From an uncultured Flavobacteriales bacterium (GTDB lineage: Bacteria > Bacteroidota > Bacteroidia > Flavobacteriales_D > Crocinitomicaceae), in assembly GCA_903945495.1 (NCBI GenBank), contig CAJAVU010000057.1:62001-126000 (forward strand): a stretch of DNA of 64,000 nt, read 5' to 3'. The notes under the pieces were generated by a model that saw nothing but the letters and a program-made list of their open reading frames with translations, did no database searches and was not told where the DNA came from. Below, piece by piece: positions 27,831 through 35,575 of this stretch. Position 1 is the first letter of the stretch. Every line of letters begins with the position of its first letter. The position numbers and the translations under genes are program-made.

Positions 27831-27914
27831 CTCGGCTCTCGGTTCTCGGTTCTCGACTCTCGACTCTCGGTTCTCGACTCTCGACTCTCGGTTCTAGCTT
27901 CTAATTTCTAGCTC
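27831..27914 (-). repeat. Heptanucleotide array E (CTCGGTT/CTCGACT), 12 units
   Basis: CTCGGCT, CTCGGTT x2, CTCGACT x2, CTCGGTT, CTCGACT x2, CTCGGTT, CTAGCTT, CTAATTT, CTAGCTC, in perfect 7-bp phase. On the minus strand it starts inside the last codons of the proline dehydrogenase gene, whose TAG stop is part of a unit, and extends downstream. The ORF at 27693-27911 is an artefact of this repeat. Confidence 0.9.
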
Positions 27915-29070
27915 TACGATTCCGTTCCTTCATAATCAATGACAACTCGCGTCCTGTTTGACCAGCAACCGAAGTGTTTTCATCGGCACGGCGTAGGAGG
28001 TAAGGCATGACTTCTTTGATTGGACCGTAAGGAACATATTTCGCAACATTATAGCCTAAATGCGACACGTTGTATGAAATGTGATCACTCATTCCCAATA
28101 ATTGAGCAAAGTAAATGCGTTTGTCGTCTTTCGAAATGTTGTGTTTTTCCATGACTTGCGCCAAAACTTCCGCACTTTGTTCGTTGTGAGATCCAGCACA
28201 CAAGGCCAAGGTATCAATGTTTTCAACGATTAATTCCAATGCTGCATTGAAATCGTTGTCACATGCCGCTTTATCTGGTTGAATAGGCGAAGCATATCCT
28301 TTTTGAGTTGCACGATCACGTTCTTTTTCCATGTAAGCACCACGCACCAATTTGATTCCGTAGTGAATATTGTTTTTACGCGCCACAGCTATTTCTTGTG
28401 TTAAATACACCAAACGATCGTGACGATACATTTGTAAAGTATTGTATACAATCGCCCGTTTTTTGTTGTATTTCAACATCATGTCCAAGGTAATACGGTC
28501 AATCGTATCTTGAATCCATGTTTCTTCAGCGTCTATAAATACAGGAACATCATTGTCATGCGCTGCTTTACAGATTTTATCGATGCGGTCAATTGTATGT
28601 GTTAATTCCAATTTTTCCAAGTCACTCAATTCTGTTTTCGGGTCATTCGCTTTTTCAAGAATGGCAAAACGTGAAATACCAGTCACTTTGAATACGGCAA
28701 ATGGAATCTTTGGATCTTTTTTCGCAGCGTGAATCGTATCAATGATTTCTTGCACAGTTGCATCGAAATCTTCATCGCTTGTTTTTCCTTCAATCGAATA
28801 ATCAAGGATGGTTCCAACACCATATTTCGCTAACAAATCAATCGTTGGCTTACATTCTGGAATCGTTTCACCACCACAAAATTGCTTGAAGATCGTTTTT
28901 TTGATAATGCCTTTAATTGGCAAACCAACGTTTAAGGCAGTGTTAGTAGACCATTTACCAACTTTAACCATTGTTGGACTACCAATGATTTTAAACAACC
29001 AATAGGCTCTGCTCAAATCAGCATTCGATTTGCTTTTGAATGCTATTTCTGTATTATCGAAAGAAATCAT
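27901..29070 (-). CDS. Proline dehydrogenase family protein
   Basis: 389 residues, soluble. It oxidises proline to pyrroline-5-carboxylate with FAD, the first step of proline catabolism. Family signatures are IKLVRGAYMEKERDRA, QLLGMSDHISYN and the C-terminal YVPYGPIKEVMPYLLRRADEN, where the tandem arginines contact the substrate carboxylate. Length and architecture match stand-alone Bacteroidota PRODH without the P5C dehydrogenase half of PutA. The last codons merge into heptamer array E, so the terminal residues RRARN may be recent. No partner gene for the second step is nearby. Confidence 0.92.
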   Translation of the reverse strand: MISFDNTEIAFKSKSNADLSRAYWLFKIIGSPTMVKVGKWSTNTALNVGLPIKGIIKKTIFKQFCGGETIPECKPTIDLLAKYGVGTILDYSIEGKTSDEDFDATVQEIIDTIHAAKKDPKIPFAVFKVTGISRFAILEKANDPKTELSDLEKLELTHTIDRIDKICKAAHDNDVPVFIDAEETWIQDTIDRITLDMMLKYNKKRAIVYNTLQMYRHDRLVYLTQEIAVARKNNIHYGIKLVRGAYMEKERDRATQKGYASPIQPDKAACDNDFNAALELIVENIDTLALCAGSHNEQSAEVLAQVMEKHNISKDDKRIYFAQLLGMSDHISYNVSHLGYNVAKYVPYGPIKEVMPYLLRRADENTSVAGQTGRELSLIMKERNRRARN

Positions 29071-29122
29071 AGTGTAAAATTAATTTGTTTTGGTAGATAT
29101 GGTGCTTAATTATTCATTTTTT

Positions 29123-29165
29123 CTTTTTTGCTTGATCAAAAAAGAAACAAAAAAATCAAGGCTGT
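29123..29165. repeat. CTTTTTTGCTTGATCAAAAAAG hairpin element
   Basis: A 7-bp perfect stem CTTTTTT/AAAAAAG with loop GCTTGATC at 29123-29144, followed by AAACAAAAAAATCAAGGCTG. I recall this as a common dispersed element in Bacteroidota; only one copy is present here. Confidence 0.5.
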
Positions 29166-29459
29166 GACCTCGAAGAAGAAACGAAGTTAAAACCTTCCTC
29201 GAAAACATACGCATTCTTTCACATGTTCACCCCAAACTCCTCCTTTGTCGTCAAACACGGGGTTCACATTTGCTTCAGAATTGCTTGTTTTCTTTCGGTT
29301 GTTTTCAAGGCCGAATGCTCGAAATGCTACGCATCAATCAAATCATTTAAAAGAAATTAGACGCACATGTCCTGAGATTGCATTTGTAGGAAACTCCGTT
29401 GACTGAGGTTCTCGAAGGCAACATTTTATCTTTATCTGCGCGATATACGTCGAGGCAGG

Positions 29460-29536
29460 AAATCACAAATAACGAATCACAAATCCTGAATCCCGAATCA
29501 CAAATCCCGAATTATAAATCCCGAATTATAAATGCT
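29460..29536 (+). repeat. Heptanucleotide array F, 11 units
   Basis: AAATCAC, AAATAAC, GAATCAC, AAATCCT, GAATCCC, GAATCAC, AAATCCC, GAATTAT, AAATCCC, GAATTAT, AAATGCT: every unit has AAT at positions 2-4. It ends 5 bases before the aroB -7 element. Confidence 0.88.
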
Positions 29537-29540
29537 TTCT

Positions 29541-29548
29541 TATTTTTG
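29541..29548 (+). promoter_or_regulatory. -7 promoter element TATTTTTG for aroB
   Basis: Perfect TAnnTTTG match directly after array F and 22 bases before the ATG at 29570. This supports the shorter AroB start. Confidence 0.6.
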
Positions 29549-29569
29549 TCAAAAATACCACTGCCGAGC

Positions 29570-30649
29570 ATGCATACGTTTAATTCTGCACAATATAGTA
29601 TCGAAGTTGGACCGATTGAGGAATCGTCGTTTAACTCAGTTTTACTGAATAATTACGCCCATTCCAAAATTGTGATCATCGTTGATGAAAACACACACGA
29701 TTCCTGCTTGGAGTATTTGTTGACGACCTTTGATGTCTTGAAAGAAGCGGAAGTAATGTTATTGCCTGCTGGAGAGGAAAACAAGGTGATGGAAGTGTGT
29801 TTTCAAGTTTGGGAAGCGCTTTCAGAATATCAGATTGGACGAAAAGACTTGATTATCAACTTGGGTGGTGGAGTTGTGACGGATATGGGCGGATTTATTG
29901 CGTCTATTTTCAAACGTGGAATCGATTTCATGCACATTCCAACTTCGCTTTTAGCAATGGTAGATGCAGCAATCGGAGGGAAGACAGGAATTGATTTGGG
30001 ACCTTTGAAGAATCAATTGGGTGTTTTTGCGCATCCGAAAATGATTTATGTCGATCCAATTTTCTTGGGATCATTGCCTGCTGAGGAATTTTTGAATGGT
30101 TACGCTGAAATGTTGAAGCATGGTTTGATTTACGACAAAGCTTTGTGGGATAAATTGAAAGTCATGAACGATTTGGCGCAATTGGCAGATGTCGAAACAT
30201 TGATGCAATGTATTGCTGTGAAACAGACGATTGTTGAACAAGATCCACTTGAAAAAGCCATTCGAAAAGTCTTGAATTACGGTCATACAGTTGGACACGC
30301 GATTGAAGGGTATTTTATGGACAAAGATCCTGTTGCTCATGGTCATGCTGTTGCGATTGGAATGTTGGCTGAAGCACATATTGCCTACAAACGAACAACG
30401 TTAGCAAAAGAAGCATTTCATGAAATTGAAACAATTATTTTACAACATTTCCCAATGATTCACTTGGAGGAAGAAGATATCACTGAAATAATTCGTTTAA
30501 CATTGCACGATAAGAAGAATGAACAGAACAAAATCAATTGTACGTTGTTATCAGCTATTGGAGATTCGATGATTGACTGTTTTGTTTCGCCTGAAGAAAT
30601 CAGTGAAGCCTTGAATTACTTAACAATTTACAAGATTAACTTAAACTAA
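29570..30649 (+). CDS. aroB: 3-dehydroquinate synthase
   Basis: The ATG at 29570 gives 359 residues, the usual length; the extension in the ORF track translates repeat DNA. The enzyme converts DAHP to 3-dehydroquinate in the shikimate pathway, using NAD and a divalent metal. Seen motifs are VDENTH near the N-terminus, LGGGVVTDMGGFIAS (NAD-binding), PTSLLAMVDAAIGGKTGID, and the metal-binding YGHTVGHAIE. A DUF1295 gene follows after 6 bases, so the two share a transcript from the -7 element at 29541. Confidence 0.95.
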   Translation: MHTFNSAQYSIEVGPIEESSFNSVLLNNYAHSKIVIIVDENTHDSCLEYLLTTFDVLKEAEVMLLPAGEENKVMEVCFQVWEALSEYQIGRKDLIINLGGGVVTDMGGFIASIFKRGIDFMHIPTSLLAMVDAAIGGKTGIDLGPLKNQLGVFAHPKMIYVDPIFLGSLPAEEFLNGYAEMLKHGLIYDKALWDKLKVMNDLAQLADVETLMQCIAVKQTIVEQDPLEKAIRKVLNYGHTVGHAIEGYFMDKDPVAHGHAVAIGMLAEAHIAYKRTTLAKEAFHEIETIILQHFPMIHLEEEDITEIIRLTLHDKKNEQNKINCTLLSAIGDSMIDCFVSPEEISEALNYLTIYKINLN

Positions 30650-30655
30650 AACACA

Positions 30656-31573
30656 ATGTTGATTACTATTCTATTATTGATTTTTACGGTTATTGTAATG
30701 CCAATTGTTTCGTTTTATTTCGGAACGCCTTTAAATACTTTACAAGTAGAAGTTCTTTGGTCAACAGCGTATATTGTTGCTGGTATTATTGCTTATTGCT
30801 TTGTTGTAGGTGAATTAACAATGAACAATTCGCAAGTGGATAAATTGTGGTCGATTGTACCAATTGTTTACGTTTGGAACATGACGATTTTAGGAGATAT
30901 GAATGAACGAATGGTATTGATGGCAATTCTTGTAAGCATTTGGGGTAGTCGTTTGACCTTCAATTTTGCACGAAGAGGCGCGTATACATGGCGTTTTTGG
31001 GCTGGGGAAGAAGATTATCGTTGGGAAGAGTTGCGCAAGCGTCCTGGATTCAATAACCGCATCGTTTGGATGATTTTCAACTTGTTTTTCATTTGTACCT
31101 ACCAAAATGTATTGATTTTCTTGTTTACCTTGCCAATCTTAACGTCGTTAGGAACAAACACAGCACCTTTGATGTGGGCTGATTATTTGTTAGCGGCCTT
31201 GTATGTAGGATTTGTAGTAATTGAATTCATCGCGGATCAACAACAATACGATTTTCAAACCGAGAAATACCGTCGTATCAACAACAATTTGCCTATGGAT
31301 GAATACGCGCATGGATTTGTTCGCACAGGTTTATGGTCCAAAGTACGTCACCCGAACTACGCTTCTGAGCAATCAATTTGGGTGGTGTTTTATTTGTTTA
31401 GCGTTGTTGCCACAGGTGAGTGGATCAATTGGTCGGTTGCTGGTTGTATCTTGTTAATCATCTTGTTCAAAGGAAGTTCAGACTTTTCAGAAGATTTATC
31501 GGCAAAGAAATATCCGGAGTACAAAGACTATCAAAAACGTGTTCCGAGATTTATTCCGTTTACAAAGTTTTAA
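30656..31573 (+). CDS. DUF1295 membrane protein, steroid 5-alpha-reductase-like
   Basis: 305 residues with six to seven membrane segments. The C-terminal third carries the family signature: RTGLWSKVRHPNYASEQSIWVVFYLFSV followed by LFKGSSDFSEDLSAKKYPEYKDYQKRVPRF. This is the shared C-terminal fold of 3-oxo-5-alpha-steroid 4-dehydrogenases and isoprenylcysteine methyltransferases, which bind a nicotinamide or SAM cofactor. The substrate in bacteria is unknown, probably a lipid. It lies 6 bases after aroB. Confidence 0.85.
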   Translation: MLITILLLIFTVIVMPIVSFYFGTPLNTLQVEVLWSTAYIVAGIIAYCFVVGELTMNNSQVDKLWSIVPIVYVWNMTILGDMNERMVLMAILVSIWGSRLTFNFARRGAYTWRFWAGEEDYRWEELRKRPGFNNRIVWMIFNLFFICTYQNVLIFLFTLPILTSLGTNTAPLMWADYLLAALYVGFVVIEFIADQQQYDFQTEKYRRINNNLPMDEYAHGFVRTGLWSKVRHPNYASEQSIWVVFYLFSVVATGEWINWSVAGCILLIILFKGSSDFSEDLSAKKYPEYKDYQKRVPRFIPFTKF

Positions 31574-31574
31574 A

Positions 31575-31595
31575 TAGAATTTAGAGCTAGAAGGT
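31575..31595 (+). repeat. Short heptamer run (TAGAATT, TAGAGCT, AGAAGGT)
   Basis: Three in-phase units starting 1 base after the TAA stop of the DUF1295 gene. The words match the AGCTAGAA units at the proline dehydrogenase end of array E and array D. Confidence 0.4.
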
Positions 31596-31643
31596 ATAAT
31601 CCAGAATGCACTCAGCTAAAAAGTCGTTCTAGATCAAAAAAGA

Positions 31644-32030
31644 TTATTGATCGTTTTTTAAGCGAATTAACTTCTGTTTGATTTCTTCCAATTTCTGAAC
31701 AAGAGAATCGTTGACTTCGAGAGCCTCAGTCAACTGTTGGTTTGAATTCGTTGATTCCTTTGAATCTGTTACCGTTTGTTTCGATTTAAGCGCTTTTTTC
31801 GCTCCTTCAAGGGTGTAACCGTTCGTTTTAACTAAATGATAAATCTTGTTAAAATTTTCAATGTCCTTTGGAGTGAACATTCGGTTCCCTTTTTTACTTT
31901 TTTTGGGTTGAATTAAATTGAATTCCTTTTCCCAAAACCTTATCAATGAAGTGTTTACGCTAAACATGTCAGCGACTTCACCAATGGTGTAATAGAGCTT
32001 CGTAAGTTGTTTAATATCGATTTGTTCCAA
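31644..32030 (-). CDS. MerR-family transcriptional regulator
   Basis: 128 residues. The MerR helix-turn-helix is at about 12-75: YYTIGEVADMFSVNTSLIRFWEKEF, a wing with KKSKKGNRMFTPKDIE, then the helix YHLVKTNGYTLEGAKKALK. The C-terminal 45 residues are Gln/Ser/Glu-rich and end in a predicted coiled coil (LVQKLEEIKQKLIRLKN). There are no effector-binding cysteines, so it is not a metal sensor of the MerR type. The start is TTG at 32030; no ATG is available upstream in frame. It is divergent from the NlpC/P60 gene with overlapping promoters. Confidence 0.88.
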   Translation of the reverse strand: MEQIDIKQLTKLYYTIGEVADMFSVNTSLIRFWEKEFNLIQPKKSKKGNRMFTPKDIENFNKIYHLVKTNGYTLEGAKKALKSKQTVTDSKESTNSNQQLTEALEVNDSLVQKLEEIKQKLIRLKNDQ

Positions 32031-32039
32031 AACGTTGAA

Positions 32040-32071
32040 TTGAATTAATCCCGAAAATAGTTATATTTTTG
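32040..32071 (+). promoter_or_regulatory. Promoter for the NlpC/P60 gene (TTG-N21-TATTTTTG)
   Basis: TTG at 32040-32042 and a perfect -7 TATTTTTG at 32064-32071. The ATG at 32080 is 8 bases after the -7 element, so the transcript should be leaderless or nearly so. Confidence 0.65.
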
Positions 32072-32080
32072 CAACCGCAA
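32052..32080 (-). promoter_or_regulatory. Promoter for the MerR gene (TTG-N18-TATTTTCG)
   Basis: -7 TATTTTCG (one mismatch) at 32059-32052 and TTG at 32080-32078 on the minus strand, 18 bases apart. It interleaves with the divergent nlpC promoter, so binding at one could occlude the other. Confidence 0.5.
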
Positions 32081-32643
32081 TGCAAGGTTATTCATTCATA
32101 GTAAAATATTTGTTGTTGTTTGTGTGTTTTATTTCTTTAAGCGCCTTCACGCAAACAGCTGGAAACGATACGCTTGTAAAAACCGTAAATGATTCGTTAA
32201 CGGTACAAGACACTGTGAAACCTAAGAATAGCGAGCAAATCGATCAGATTGTTTCTTACGCCAAAAAGTTTCTTGGTACGCCTTATCGTTATGCCGGCAC
32301 AACGCCTTCTGGATTCGATTGTTCAGGATTCATTTCATACGTTTTTGGAAATTTTGGATTTAGTTTGGTTCATTCGAGCTATGGAATGGCAGAATTTGGT
32401 GCAACTGTGAAATTAGCTGATGTTCAAGCGGGCGATCTATTATTTTTCAAAGGAAGTGATGTGCATTCCACACGTGTTGGTCACGTTGCGATGGTTGTCG
32501 AAGTGTCTCCAGATGCCATAAAAATGATTCATTCCTCTACTTCTCGCGGAGTTGTCATCGAAAATTTCAAAACGAGTAAGTACTTCATTGCGCGCTTTAT
32601 CAAGGCGAAACGCTTGGATTACGGAGTTCCAGCTTCGAAATAA
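32080..32643 (+). CDS. NlpC/P60 (C40) cell-wall peptidase
   Basis: 187 residues with a signal peptide (LLLFVCFISLSAFTQ). The NlpC/P60 domain covers about 52-180. The catalytic cysteine is C81 in SGFDCSGFISYVF, the catalytic histidine is H135 in RVGHVAMVV, and a third polar residue is expected near MIHSSTS at about 150. It should cleave peptidoglycan stem peptides in the periplasm, most likely D-gamma-Glu-diaminopimelate bonds. The size matches single-domain members such as Spr/MepS. Confidence 0.92.
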   Translation: MQGYSFIVKYLLLFVCFISLSAFTQTAGNDTLVKTVNDSLTVQDTVKPKNSEQIDQIVSYAKKFLGTPYRYAGTTPSGFDCSGFISYVFGNFGFSLVHSSYGMAEFGATVKLADVQAGDLLFFKGSDVHSTRVGHVAMVVEVSPDAIKMIHSSTSRGVVIENFKTSKYFIARFIKAKRLDYGVPASK

Positions 32644-32646
32644 ATT

Positions 32647-32688
32647 AGTGACTAGAAAATAGTGACCAGTGATTAGTTCGAAGTGATT
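32647..32688 (+). repeat. Heptanucleotide array G (AGTGACT/AGTGATT)
   Basis: AGTGACT, AGAAAAT, AGTGACC, AGTGATT, AGTTCGA, AGTGATT: six units in phase, starting 3 bases after the TAA stop of the NlpC/P60 gene. The unit is the same as the start of array A. Confidence 0.8.
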
Positions 32689-32762
32689 CTAGAATATTTC
32701 GTTATTATTTAAACATTTTCCGTTTTCAAGGTTTTACTATTTTAGCATCAAATTCAAAGATT

Positions 32763-33473
32763 TTGGAAATAGGAGAAGTATCAAGTGTGAATCAACGTCG
32801 TCAGTGGTTGTTTGTGTTTTTAGTGGGATTGTTCATTACAAATGCAATTACGGCCGAATTAATCAGCAATAAGTTGATTGAAATCCCAGCTTTATTTTCT
32901 ATTGGAGAAACGAAATTTGGACCGTTTACAACAATCATTGGTGTAATTCCATGGCCAGTCGTATTCATTTTAACGGATTTGCTCAATGAATTTTACGGTG
33001 AGAAGGTTGTGCGTCGTGTTTCTTGGATTACGGCAATTTTGATTGCGTATTGTTTCATTATCGTTTCTGTTGCATTGGCAATTCCAGCTAAAGAAATCCC
33101 GAATTCTAGTTTAGCCACTGATCATGAATTTCACAAGGTCTTTGGTCAAGCGCAAATGGTAATTGTTGGAAGTATTGCTGCATTTTTGTTCTCTCAATTA
33201 ATGGATGCAACCCTCTTTCATTGGATCAAGCGCAAAACAGGAAATAAATACATTTGGATGCGAAGCACGGGAAGTACGGTCATTTCGCAAATGGTTGATA
33301 CCATTGTTGTACTCTACATTGGATTCGTATTACCTGGAGCCTTAACCTTTGACCAATTCTTGGAAATCGCCCCGACGAATTATTTCTTGAAACTCATCAT
33401 CGCCATTTTGTTGACGCCAATGATTTATTTAGGACATTATTTGGTGAAACGTTATTTGAGAGTTTCTGAGTAG
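32763..33473 (+). CDS. Queuosine-precursor transporter, YhhQ/VUT family
   Basis: 236 residues with six to seven membrane segments. It resembles YhhQ-type transporters that import 7-deazaguanine queuosine precursors: NAITAELISNKLIEIP, FGPFTTIIGVIPWPVVFILTDLLNEFYGEK, and the later SQLMDATLFHWIKRKTG and STVISQMVDTIVV segments. The start is uncertain: the track uses TTG at 32763 and a GTG lies at 32787; no ATG fits. A -7-like TATTTTAG (one mismatch) lies at 32738-32745. No queuosine biosynthesis gene is nearby. Confidence 0.87.
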   Translation: MEIGEVSSVNQRRQWLFVFLVGLFITNAITAELISNKLIEIPALFSIGETKFGPFTTIIGVIPWPVVFILTDLLNEFYGEKVVRRVSWITAILIAYCFIIVSVALAIPAKEIPNSSLATDHEFHKVFGQAQMVIVGSIAAFLFSQLMDATLFHWIKRKTGNKYIWMRSTGSTVISQMVDTIVVLYIGFVLPGALTFDQFLEIAPTNYFLKLIIAILLTPMIYLGHYLVKRYLRVSE

Positions 33474-33489
33474 GGAGAATGGTTCCATA

Positions 33490-33650
33490 ATTCAACTATT
33501 CAAATATTCAAATCATCTCCTACAGGTCAATGAAATCAGGAGTTATAAGTAAGATTGTTAACTTGCAAATTTGTTAATTTGTAAAGATGCAAAGTTGTAA
33601 TGTTGCAAATTTCAAACATTGCAAAATTTCCTGCCTGTCGGCAGACAGAA
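33490..33650 (+). repeat. Heptanucleotide arrays H and I with inverted CCTGTCTGCCGACAGG palindrome
   Basis: H (33490-33517): ATTCAAC, TATTCAA, ATATTCA, AATCATC. I (33561-33630): ACTTGCA, AATTTGT, TAATTTG, TAAAGAT, GCAAAGT, TGTAATG, TTGCAAA, TTTCAAA, CATTGCA, AAATTTC, more degenerate but rich in TTGCAAA words. It is followed in phase by the palindrome CCTGCCTGTCGGCAGACAG at 33630-33649, inverted relative to the copy at 18511. It lies between two convergent genes. Confidence 0.65.
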
Positions 33651-33700
33651 AATATTTGGAATTTACAAAACCGAAGAAAGAACGATACTTGTTGGTTAGT

Positions 33701-33742
33701 CACGAATCACGAATTATGAATTATGAATCATGAATCATCAAG
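33701..33742 (+). repeat. Heptanucleotide array J (CACGAAT/TATGAAT/CATGAAT)
   Basis: CACGAAT x2, TATGAAT x2, CATGAAT, CATCAAG. On the minus strand it begins at the TGA stop of the MFS gene (33738-33740). Confidence 0.85.
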
Positions 33743-34901
33743 TGTTCGACTGTCGAAATTTCAAATGCCAAATCAGATAAACAATTGACACCAAGGCCAT
33801 GAAAGCGCCAGTGATAAACGGCAAAGGAACAGAATTCAGCGTATTGTGATACGTTAAATACGTTGATGCAGAACCGACCATAATTCCAGCTTCTAAGGCA
33901 ATAAACATGGTTCCAGCACCAACTCCACGGCGTTCTGGATGTGAAAGATCTGCTGTCCAAGCGAAAAGAGTAGGACTACTTACGCCGGTTGCGAAGCCAA
34001 AGATGATTGCCGCTGTTATATATGACGTTAAATCTCGGGAGAATCCAATTAGTAACATGCTTGTTAATAGCAATGTAAAACCAATGATTAAGGTTTTTCT
34101 GCGTCCAATTTTATCTGATAATCTAGCTGAAAATAAGCGAACGATAATGGTTGAAACGACGTAATAGCCAAAAAACAAACCTTTATTTTCTGAACCTAAA
34201 TAACCCGACATATCAGGTGTAATAACGAAAATAATTCCAGAGCAAGTGGCTGTTAGAAACATTACAATGGCCGATGGTAAGACTGAGGGTTCTACGACGT
34301 CTTCCCCTTTTATTTTTAATAATTTCGACGAAAATTTAACTCTATTCTCTAGCGTTTCTTGAACATACATCATTAATATTCCGGATAATACAGCTGTGCC
34401 AGCGGCAATCATGAATAAGTTATTGATACCGATTTTTGTAAAAAAGTAGGAACCAAATACTTGGCCAACACCAATTCCGAGCGAGATGAATGTTCCCCAA
34501 ATCCCCATGCCCATTCCACGTCGATCTTCAGGGAGAATATCCGTTACAAGCGCTGTTGCACCTGTAGGTTGGAAGCCAACGCTGAATCCATGAATAAATC
34601 GTAAAACCAGAAAAAACCAAACTGAAAAGGATAAGGGGTAAAGCAAAGAGACTACGAAACAAACCGCCGTACCAAAGAGCATAACTTTTTTTCGGCCAAT
34701 AGTATCGGCTAATTTACCAGAGAAAGGCCGAGAAAGGCCTGCGGAAATCGTGAAAATGGAGATAATTAATCCTTTGTAATCTGCTCCGCCAAGGTCTGTA
34801 ATGAAATCGTTTAATTCTGGAATGACAAGATTAAAACTCGTCATGAATAGGAACATCGAAAAAGACAATACCCAAAAATTCTTGCTATAACTCCTAAACA
34901 T
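33738..34901 (-). CDS. MFS transporter
   Basis: 387 residues from the ATG at 34901; the track's earlier start at 34934 lies upstream of the -7 element and would be untranscribed. It has twelve predicted membrane segments in two halves. Each half carries the loop 2-3 signature: GKLADTIGRKKVMLFG and ARLSDKIGRRKTLIIG. PEDRRGMGMG and HPERRGVGAG are repeated loop motifs. It resembles drug/sugar exporters of the major facilitator family; the substrate is unknown. It is divergent from msrA with 90 bases between the starts. Confidence 0.9.
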   Translation of the reverse strand: MFRSYSKNFWVLSFSMFLFMTSFNLVIPELNDFITDLGGADYKGLIISIFTISAGLSRPFSGKLADTIGRKKVMLFGTAVCFVVSLLYPLSFSVWFFLVLRFIHGFSVGFQPTGATALVTDILPEDRRGMGMGIWGTFISLGIGVGQVFGSYFFTKIGINNLFMIAAGTAVLSGILMMYVQETLENRVKFSSKLLKIKGEDVVEPSVLPSAIVMFLTATCSGIIFVITPDMSGYLGSENKGLFFGYYVVSTIIVRLFSARLSDKIGRRKTLIIGFTLLLTSMLLIGFSRDLTSYITAAIIFGFATGVSSPTLFAWTADLSHPERRGVGAGTMFIALEAGIMVGSASTYLTYHNTLNSVPLPFITGAFMALVSIVYLIWHLKFRQSNT

Positions 34902-34905
34902 GGTG

Positions 34906-34913
34906 CAAAAGTA
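34906..34913 (-). promoter_or_regulatory. -7 promoter element TACTTTTG for the MFS gene, leaderless
   Basis: Perfect TAnnTTTG on the minus strand with its last base 5 bases from the ATG (34901). Transcription would start at or within a few bases of the start codon. Confidence 0.6.
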
Positions 34914-34968
34914 CTTCGAAAGGATGAAAAGCATCTCTTTTTGAACATTTTCTTTCCAAAATTGTCAT

Positions 34969-34976
34969 TAAATTTG
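34969..34976 (+). promoter_or_regulatory. -7 promoter element TAAATTTG for msrA
   Basis: Perfect TAnnTTTG match 16 bases before the ATG at 34992. The TTG used as a start in the ORF track (34941) lies upstream and may instead be the -33 TTG, with a 25-base spacer. Confidence 0.6.
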
Positions 34977-34991
34977 ATAAAACTTGAGAAA

Positions 34992-35522
34992 ATGGTAAAA
35001 GAAGCAACGTTAGGAGCTGGATGTTTTTGGTGTATTGAAGCCTGTTACAAAGACATGAAAGGTGTAATTGATGTTTATCCGGGTTATGCAGGAGGACATG
35101 TGTTAGATCCGACTTATAAACAAGTTTGCGAGGGGACGACTGGACACGCAGAAGTTGCACGGGTTGTTTTTGACGATGAACAGATTTCGTTTGAGGAAAT
35201 TTTAGAAGTTTTTTGGTTTGTGCATGATCCAACTCAATTGAATCGCCAAGGAAATGATATTGGAACGCAATACCGTTCTGAAGTTTTTTATCATGACGAC
35301 ATTCAAAAAGGGATTGCAGAACACTATAAAGCAAAACTTACAGAAGAGAATGTGTGGGATAAACCGATTGTAACGCTGATTACTCCACTGAATAATTTTT
35401 ACAGAGCGGAAGAGTATCACCACAATTATTTCGAATTGAACCCAGGAAATGCTTATTGTCAATCGATTGTGCGACCAAAGGTGGAAAAATTCAAATCAGT
35501 CTTTGCTGAGAAACTTAAATAA
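34992..35522 (+). CDS. msrA: Peptide-methionine (S)-S-oxide reductase
   Basis: The ATG at 34992 (after the -7 element) gives 176 residues, MVKEATLGAGCFWCIEA. GAGCFWC holds the catalytic cysteine C11 and C14. Other MsrA blocks follow: YPGYAGGHVLDPTYKQVCEGTTGHAEV, FWFVHDPTQLNRQGNDIGTQYRS and AEEYHHNYFE. It repairs methionine-S-sulfoxide in proteins with thioredoxin as reductant. No signal peptide, so cytoplasmic. A bidirectional terminator follows. Confidence 0.95.
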   Translation: MVKEATLGAGCFWCIEACYKDMKGVIDVYPGYAGGHVLDPTYKQVCEGTTGHAEVARVVFDDEQISFEEILEVFWFVHDPTQLNRQGNDIGTQYRSEVFYHDDIQKGIAEHYKAKLTEENVWDKPIVTLITPLNNFYRAEEYHHNYFELNPGNAYCQSIVRPKVEKFKSVFAEKLK

Positions 35523-35524
35523 AT

Positions 35525-35560
35525 AAAAAAATCCCGATCATTTCTGAACGGGATTTTTTT
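35525..35560. terminator. Bidirectional terminator between msrA and the LTxxQ-protein gene
   Basis: The stem AAAAAATCCCG/CGGGATTTTTT with loop ATCATTTCTGAA is flanked by an A-run on the left and a T-run on the right. It can therefore end transcription from msrA and from the convergent 35576 gene. Confidence 0.88.
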
Positions 35561-35575
35561 AGTGTTTATTGAATC

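Larger units (their letters stand above)
29071..29569. other. 499-base divergent spacer between proline dehydrogenase and aroB
   Basis: Contains the hairpin repeat at 29123-29165, then about 250 bases with no signal I can support, a half copy of the GGCAGG palindrome at 29452-29459, heptamer array F at 29460-29536, and a -7 element at 29541-29548. The ORF track's long N-terminal extension of aroB covers this repeat region and is not credible. Confidence 0.6.

Noticed and set aside
27693-27911. 72-codon ORF with repeated LDSRLSVLDSRLSVL
   Set aside because: It overlaps the 27290 gene and is mostly translation of heptamer array E.
29399-29569. N-terminal extension of AroB in the ORF track
   Set aside because: It translates heptamer array F and a -7 promoter element; family length fits the ATG at 29570.
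33721-33960. 79-codon minus-strand ORF overlapping the MFS 3' end
   Set aside because: It is out of frame with the MFS gene and partly translates heptamer array J.
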